From Gilvimarinus agarilyticus (lineage in GTDB: Bacteria > Pseudomonadota > Gammaproteobacteria > Pseudomonadales > Cellvibrionaceae): 41,562 nucleotides of DNA. Below, one piece after another: positions 37,243-41,562 of the stretch. Each line of letters starts with the position of its first letter. The first letter of the stretch is position 1. The stretch lies in the NCBI RefSeq assembly GCF_000832015.1, contig NZ_JXCJ01000001.1:1091002-1132563 (forward strand), given 5' to 3'. Below the pieces are notes generated by a model. That model was not told where the DNA came from. It saw nothing but the letters and a program-made list of their open reading frames with translations, and searched no databases. A program made the position numbers and the translations under genes.

Positions 37243-38340
37243 ATGTTCATTCAGCGAGCGGTGCGTTGGCTCCGCGTTTTTAGTGTTTTGGCTGTGGTAA
37301 CCTTCACTGCGGCTTTTGCCCGTGCACAGGTTACCGTCGAGGCCGTAATAGTGCAGCCTGAAGCCGTTGTCGAGCCGATACCCTTAACCGGATCTGTCAG
37401 CGCATTGCAGTTGTCGTCGCTGTCGGCCGAGGTTAGCGGGGTGGTAAAACGTGCGGATGTTTATGCCGGGGACCACGTGGCGGCGGGGGAGCCGCTGCTG
37501 CAGTTGGATTCGGAGCTTACGCGGCTGGCGCTGGATGGGGCCGAGGCTCATGTGGCCCGGGCTCAAGCTCAAGAGGCCGAGGCGCAACGGTTATTGGCTG
37601 AGGCTCAGGATTTGGTTCGCGAGCACAATATCGCCGCCACCGAAGTTGGTGCCCGCCAGGCGGCGCTCGCCAGTGCCCGAGCCGATCGGCAGGTGGCGGA
37701 GGCCGATCGCGCCCTAACTCAAGCACGCCTGAAAAAGCATAGCCTGACGGCGCCTTTCGCCGGCACTGTGAGTGTTAAGCATACCGATGTGGGCGAGTGG
37801 GTGGAGCCGGGCACAGCGTTACTTGAGTTGGTGTCTACCGAGCAATTGCGGGTAGATTTTCAGGTGCCTCAGCGATACTTTCACCGTATTAACGAGCAAA
37901 CCCGGGTCGTAATGACACTAGACTCGGCGCCAAACGAAACCTTTACCGCTGTAAACCTTCGCAAGGTACCGCTCAGTCGCCCAGGGGCTCGCACCTTTTT
38001 GTTGCGAGCATCGCTGCCGGCTGATGTCCCGCAATCCATCCCTGGCATGGCGGTATCGGCCACCCTCAATCTCGACGCCGGGCGCCGCTCGGTTACGGTC
38101 CCCCGGGATGCATTGTTGCGTTACCCGGATGGTCGCACCGTGGTGTGGGTGGCGGAGTCGGATAGTTTTGGCGAGGAGGTGGCTGTCTCTGAGGTGCAGG
38201 TTACCCCGGGGGTGGCTTTTGCCGGACGGGTTGAGATAACTCAAGGGCTGAGTGGCGGGCAGGTGGTAGTGACCCGCGGCAACGAGGCGCTGCAACAGGG
38301 GCAACGCGTTCAGCTGCGCCACTCGAATCAATCCAACTGA
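37243..38340 (+). CDS. RND efflux periplasmic adaptor (membrane fusion protein)
   Basis: The 365-residue adaptor has a signal sequence (cleavage about AFARA-Q at 28/29), no lipobox, a lipoyl-type hybrid motif (VVKRADVYAGDHVAAGEPLL and later SLTAPFAGTVSVKHTDVGEW), an Ala/Glu-rich helical hairpin (about 85-165), and a beta-barrel domain (DFQVPQRYF). It would link the inner-membrane pump to a TolC-type channel. It is 13 bases upstream of the pump gene. Substrate unknown. Confidence 0.92.
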   Translation: MFIQRAVRWLRVFSVLAVVTFTAAFARAQVTVEAVIVQPEAVVEPIPLTGSVSALQLSSLSAEVSGVVKRADVYAGDHVAAGEPLLQLDSELTRLALDGAEAHVARAQAQEAEAQRLLAEAQDLVREHNIAATEVGARQAALASARADRQVAEADRALTQARLKKHSLTAPFAGTVSVKHTDVGEWVEPGTALLELVSTEQLRVDFQVPQRYFHRINEQTRVVMTLDSAPNETFTAVNLRKVPLSRPGARTFLLRASLPADVPQSIPGMAVSATLNLDAGRRSVTVPRDALLRYPDGRTVVWVAESDSFGEEVAVSEVQVTPGVAFAGRVEITQGLSGGQVVVTRGNEALQQGQRVQLRHSNQSN

Positions 38341-38353
38341 GTGAGGCCAGACT

Positions 38354-41300
38354 ATGTTTGAGGGCATTGTTCGCCACGGAATTCTGGTCACCGTTACGGT
38401 GTTAATCATCAGTGTGTTGGGGATACTGGCGGCGCTGCGCATACCGGTGCAAATGATCCCCGACTTAGAGGTGCGCACAATCAGTGTTCGCACCCAGTGG
38501 CCCGGTGCGACGCCGCAGGATGTGGAAAAAGAGATCCTGATCGAGCAGGAGGAATACCTGCGCAATATCCCTTACCTGGAGGAAATTACCTCGTCGGCCA
38601 GCTTGGGGCAGGCGAGCATTGAGCTGGAATTTCCTTTTGGGGTAGATATAACTGAAACTCTGATTCGGGTAAATAATGCTCTGACTCAGGTGCCTTCGTA
38701 TCCGGTGAATGTGGATGAGCCTCAAGTATACGCAACCTCATTCTCCGCCAATTCGTTTATGTATTTTCGTATCTCGCCGCTGGATGGTAACCCCCGTGGG
38801 CTCGATATGGACATGATGCGTGATTATATCGAGGACAATGTGCGCCCGCGCATGTCTAGCGTGCCGGGGGTGTCCGAGATTAGTGTCGGTGGTGGTGCCA
38901 AACGACAGGTACAAATTCGGCTTAACCCAGATACTCTGGCTCAGCGCCAGTTGACGTTGGCAGATGTGCGCACGGCTATCTCTTTGCGCAACCGCGATAT
39001 CTCTGGTGGCGAGGTGACCAGTGGCAAGCGCCGTTACCTTTTACGGACCTTGGGGCGGTTTGATTCGGTGCAAGAGCTGGAAGCGCTTATTGTTAAGCGT
39101 GACGGTGACAGCGTGACCCGCCTGGCGGATGTGGCCGAAGTACGTTTTGATCATTTTAAAATTCGCGACAAATCCTTTGTGAATACCAAGCCGGTTATTA
39201 GTTTGTCGGTGCGCCGTGAAAGTGGCTCGAATGTGTTGGCCATTAAAGAGGCGATGATGGCCGAGGTAGAGAGCATTAATCGCGAGCTGCTTGAGCCCGA
39301 AGGGATGATTCTTGAGCGCACCGCCGATGATGTGGTTTATGTGAATGACTCGATCATTAACGTGTGGAAGAACTTAGTGCTCGGGGCGCTGCTGGCCACC
39401 GTCATTATGTACGCTTTTTTACGCTCGTTTCGCGCCACGGCGTTGGGTGTTGTGGGTATTCCTATCTGTACCATTGCAGCGTTTATTGGCCTGTTGGCGG
39501 CGGGTCGAACGATTAATGTAATCTCTCTTGCCGGAGTGGCCTTTGCCATTGGCATGACGCTCGATAACTCCATTGTGGTGCTCGAGAGTATCGAGCTCGA
39601 ACGCCAGCGGGGGTTAAAGCGTATGCAGGCGGCTGTCGAGGGCGTTAAAAAAGTTTGGCCGGCCGTGCTTGCTTCTACGTTGACCACGATTATGGTGTTT
39701 TTGCCCGTGGTGTTTATTGCCGAAGAGGCGGGTCAGCTTTATTCCGATATCGCTATTGCGATCTCTGCCTCTATTTTTGTTTCGATGCTGGTGGCGATTA
39801 CGGTGATTCCTACCGCGAGCGCGCGGTTGTCATTGCACTCAAAAAATCACGATACCCGTTGGCGCCGTGTGCTGACCGATAAGTTGTCGTGGTTGTTTGC
39901 CACATCTGGCCGGCGTATCAGCTGTTTGTTGTTAACGGTGCTTGCCAGCGGCGCTATTGTGCTGTTCCTGACGCCTCCTGCTGAATACCTGCCAGAGGGG
40001 GAAGAGGCAAAAACCTTTGCCTCGATGAATGCTCCGCCGGGTTACAACCTTGAGACAATGGAACAGATTGCCTTAGAGGTGCAAGATTACTTTATGCCGT
40101 TTGTGGATGATGAGCCCGAAGCGTTTGCGCGCGGCGAGACTGAAGTCCCGGCGATGAAGTATGTAAACCTCGGGGTCTCGGCGAGCGGTATGCGCATTAT
40201 CTCGGAGACAAAAGATCCCGGGCAGATCGAGCCGCTGATGGATGCCTTAGTGGAAAAGTATGAGAGTTACCCGGGCATGCGCGCCTTTGCCGCCCGCGGC
40301 TCCATTATTAGTAGTAACGATGGCGGTACCCGCAGTGTTAATTTAGAGATATCCAGTCCTAACCTGGCTGACGCCTATCAGGTTGCTCGTGATGCGCTTG
40401 CCCGGGCCGAAGAGATTTTTGACGGCCCCCGTATCCAAACACAGCCTTCTAGCCTGTCGCTATCACAGCCCATGTTGCAAATTAGGCCGCGCTGGGAGCG
40501 TGCTGCGGAGCTTGGTATGAGCGCCGAAGATATAGGCTTTGCGGTGGCAGCCTTAACCGACGGCGCCTTTGTCAGCGAGTACTTTCAGGGCGACGATAAA
40601 ATTGATATGTATCTCTACAGCAACCGTGGTCCGGGAGTGGAACTGGAGACGCTGTCGCAGCTGTCGGTTTATACCCCCTCGGGCGGTACGCTACCTTTGA
40701 CAGAGCTGGCCGAAATAGAAGAGACGGTTGATACCAATGTGCTGCGTAGGGTGGATGGCCGCCGAACCGTTACCTTGAATATTATCCCGCCTCGCTCGGT
40801 GGCATTGGAAACCGGTGTGGCCCGGGTACGTGAGGAGCTGGTCGGCTGGCTTAAAGAGACCGGTCGGGTGCCCGCGGGTGTGTCACTTAATATCGCCGGC
40901 GCGGCCGATCAGCTCGATGCGACCCGAGAGTCCCTTAGCTCCAACTACTTAGTGTCCCTCGTGGTCGTTTATCTGTTGATGGTCGCTATTTTCTCGCACT
41001 GGGGCTATCCGCTGCTTATTATGACGGTAATTCCACTTGGTATTGCCGGCGGCATTGCTGGCTTGGCAGTAATGAATGGGTTGGGGGCGTTGCTGCAGGC
41101 CCTTGGGCTTGGCGGCTTTCAGCAGTCGTTCGATATGATCTCCATGCTCGGCTTTTTGATTTTGATGGGCACTGTGGTCAATAACCCGATATTGATTGTG
41201 CACCGCGCCATCGAAAATGTAGAGCGTTCGGGTATGGAATGTGTCGATGCTGTGCGCGAAGCGGTGCAGTCGCGCCTGCGCCCCATTGCCATTTCATCCG

Positions 41301-41494
41301 TTACCACTATCTTTGGTCTGGCGCCGCTGGTGTTTTTGCCGGGCGCAGGCAGCGAGTTGTATCGGGGCGTGGGGGTGATTGTAATGGCAGGTATCGTTGG
41401 GGCTACGATGGTGACGCTTACGACCCTGCCGTCGGCAACGGTCATGGTGTTGCGCTGGACTAGGCGGGGCAAGGTGGCCAACCCCGGTGCTTAA
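38354..41494 (+). CDS. RND family efflux pump, inner-membrane subunit
   Basis: The 1046-residue transporter has the RND layout: helix 1 (10-30), a periplasmic porter/docking domain, helices 2-6 around 335-500, a second large periplasmic domain and helices 8-12 near 890-1040. The proton-relay helix reads GMTLDNSIVVLE with D404 and Asn405 where AcrB has two aspartates. It resembles the multidrug/HAE branch more than heavy-metal pumps. No outer-membrane channel gene is in the operon, so a distant TolC homologue is presumed. Confidence 0.94.
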   Translation: MFEGIVRHGILVTVTVLIISVLGILAALRIPVQMIPDLEVRTISVRTQWPGATPQDVEKEILIEQEEYLRNIPYLEEITSSASLGQASIELEFPFGVDITETLIRVNNALTQVPSYPVNVDEPQVYATSFSANSFMYFRISPLDGNPRGLDMDMMRDYIEDNVRPRMSSVPGVSEISVGGGAKRQVQIRLNPDTLAQRQLTLADVRTAISLRNRDISGGEVTSGKRRYLLRTLGRFDSVQELEALIVKRDGDSVTRLADVAEVRFDHFKIRDKSFVNTKPVISLSVRRESGSNVLAIKEAMMAEVESINRELLEPEGMILERTADDVVYVNDSIINVWKNLVLGALLATVIMYAFLRSFRATALGVVGIPICTIAAFIGLLAAGRTINVISLAGVAFAIGMTLDNSIVVLESIELERQRGLKRMQAAVEGVKKVWPAVLASTLTTIMVFLPVVFIAEEAGQLYSDIAIAISASIFVSMLVAITVIPTASARLSLHSKNHDTRWRRVLTDKLSWLFATSGRRISCLLLTVLASGAIVLFLTPPAEYLPEGEEAKTFASMNAPPGYNLETMEQIALEVQDYFMPFVDDEPEAFARGETEVPAMKYVNLGVSASGMRIISETKDPGQIEPLMDALVEKYESYPGMRAFAARGSIISSNDGGTRSVNLEISSPNLADAYQVARDALARAEEIFDGPRIQTQPSSLSLSQPMLQIRPRWERAAELGMSAEDIGFAVAALTDGAFVSEYFQGDDKIDMYLYSNRGPGVELETLSQLSVYTPSGGTLPLTELAEIEETVDTNVLRRVDGRRTVTLNIIPPRSVALETGVARVREELVGWLKETGRVPAGVSLNIAGAADQLDATRESLSSNYLVSLVVVYLLMVAIFSHWGYPLLIMTVIPLGIAGGIAGLAVMNGLGALLQALGLGGFQQSFDMISMLGFLILMGTVVNNPILIVHRAIENVERSGMECVDAVREAVQSRLRPIAISSVTTIFGLAPLVFLPGAGSELYRGVGVIVMAGIVGATMVTLTTLPSATVMVLRWTRRGKVANPGA

Positions 41495-41517
41495 CGGGCG
41501 GTCTCAGTGGCAAGAAG

Positions 41518-41540
41518 AGGCGGCGCAAGCCGCCTTTTTT
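41518..41540 (+). terminator. Intrinsic terminator of the RND operon
   Basis: AGGCGGC (41518-41524), GNRA loop GCAA, GCCGCCT (41529-41535) and a T-run to 41540, 24 bases after the pump stop codon. Confidence 0.92.
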
Positions 41541-41562
41541 GTGCCTGTAGTTTGCGCATTTG

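Noticed and set aside
1-41562. CRISPR arrays, insertion sequences, integrases, defence islands
   Set aside because: No regularly spaced repeats, transposase motifs or phage genes are found; gene content is core chromosomal with a metabolic insert.

Overview
The window looks like chromosomal DNA of a marine-type gammaproteobacterium, most likely of the Cellvibrionales (Cellvibrionaceae and relatives). This is inferred from GC-moderate coding DNA, large surface lipoproteins, a LytTR regulator beside a TonB-dependent receptor, and a block hemJ / argC / DUF6776 / bactofilin / erpA / anmK / mepM / tyrS, which I recall in nearly this order from Pseudomonas and its relatives. No phage, transposon, integrase or CRISPR array is visible.

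Layout. 1-4209: a truncated Ig-like/proline-rich lipoprotein facing left, and a choice-of-anchor I lipoprotein facing right that ends in a strong terminator. 4355-7441 (minus): a receiver-HDOD regulator, then gcvT, gcvH and a coupled small membrane protein. 7659-11566 (plus): AsmA-like protein, mutY, yggX, then tRNA-Phe with its own promoter and terminator. 11739-15288: a membrane-anchored LytTR regulator divergent from a TonB-dependent receptor.

15369-23576 (minus) is the highlight. It is a complete-looking guanidine uptake and assimilation operon: ABC transporter (binding protein, permease, ATPase), two DUF1989 proteins of the carboxyguanidine deiminase type, and a 1209-residue biotin-dependent carboxylase usually labelled urea carboxylase. 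The leader carries a clear guanidine-I (ykkC) riboswitch. Upstream of it I read a sigma-54 promoter with 10 nt between the GG and GC elements, and two NtrC-like half-palindromic sites 30 bp apart. The operon therefore appears to need both nitrogen limitation and guanidine. In addition, the start-proximal Shine-Dalgarno sequence is complementary to one arm of a riboswitch stem, which suggests a translational switch. Allophanate hydrolase, the expected last enzyme, is not in the operon.

23760-26516 (plus): DUF1631 protein and a PilZ protein. 26555-29923 (minus): hemL, thiE, thiD and hemJ. 30096-32796 (plus): argC, a DUF6776 coiled-coil membrane protein, bactofilin and erpA. 32817-35526 (minus): anmK and an M23 endopeptidase, both concerned with cell-wall turnover. 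35791-41540 (plus): tyrS with its terminator, then a two-gene RND efflux operon (adaptor and pump) closed by a GNRA-loop terminator.

Limits: all product calls come from reading motifs and family resemblance by eye; no search or folding program was run.
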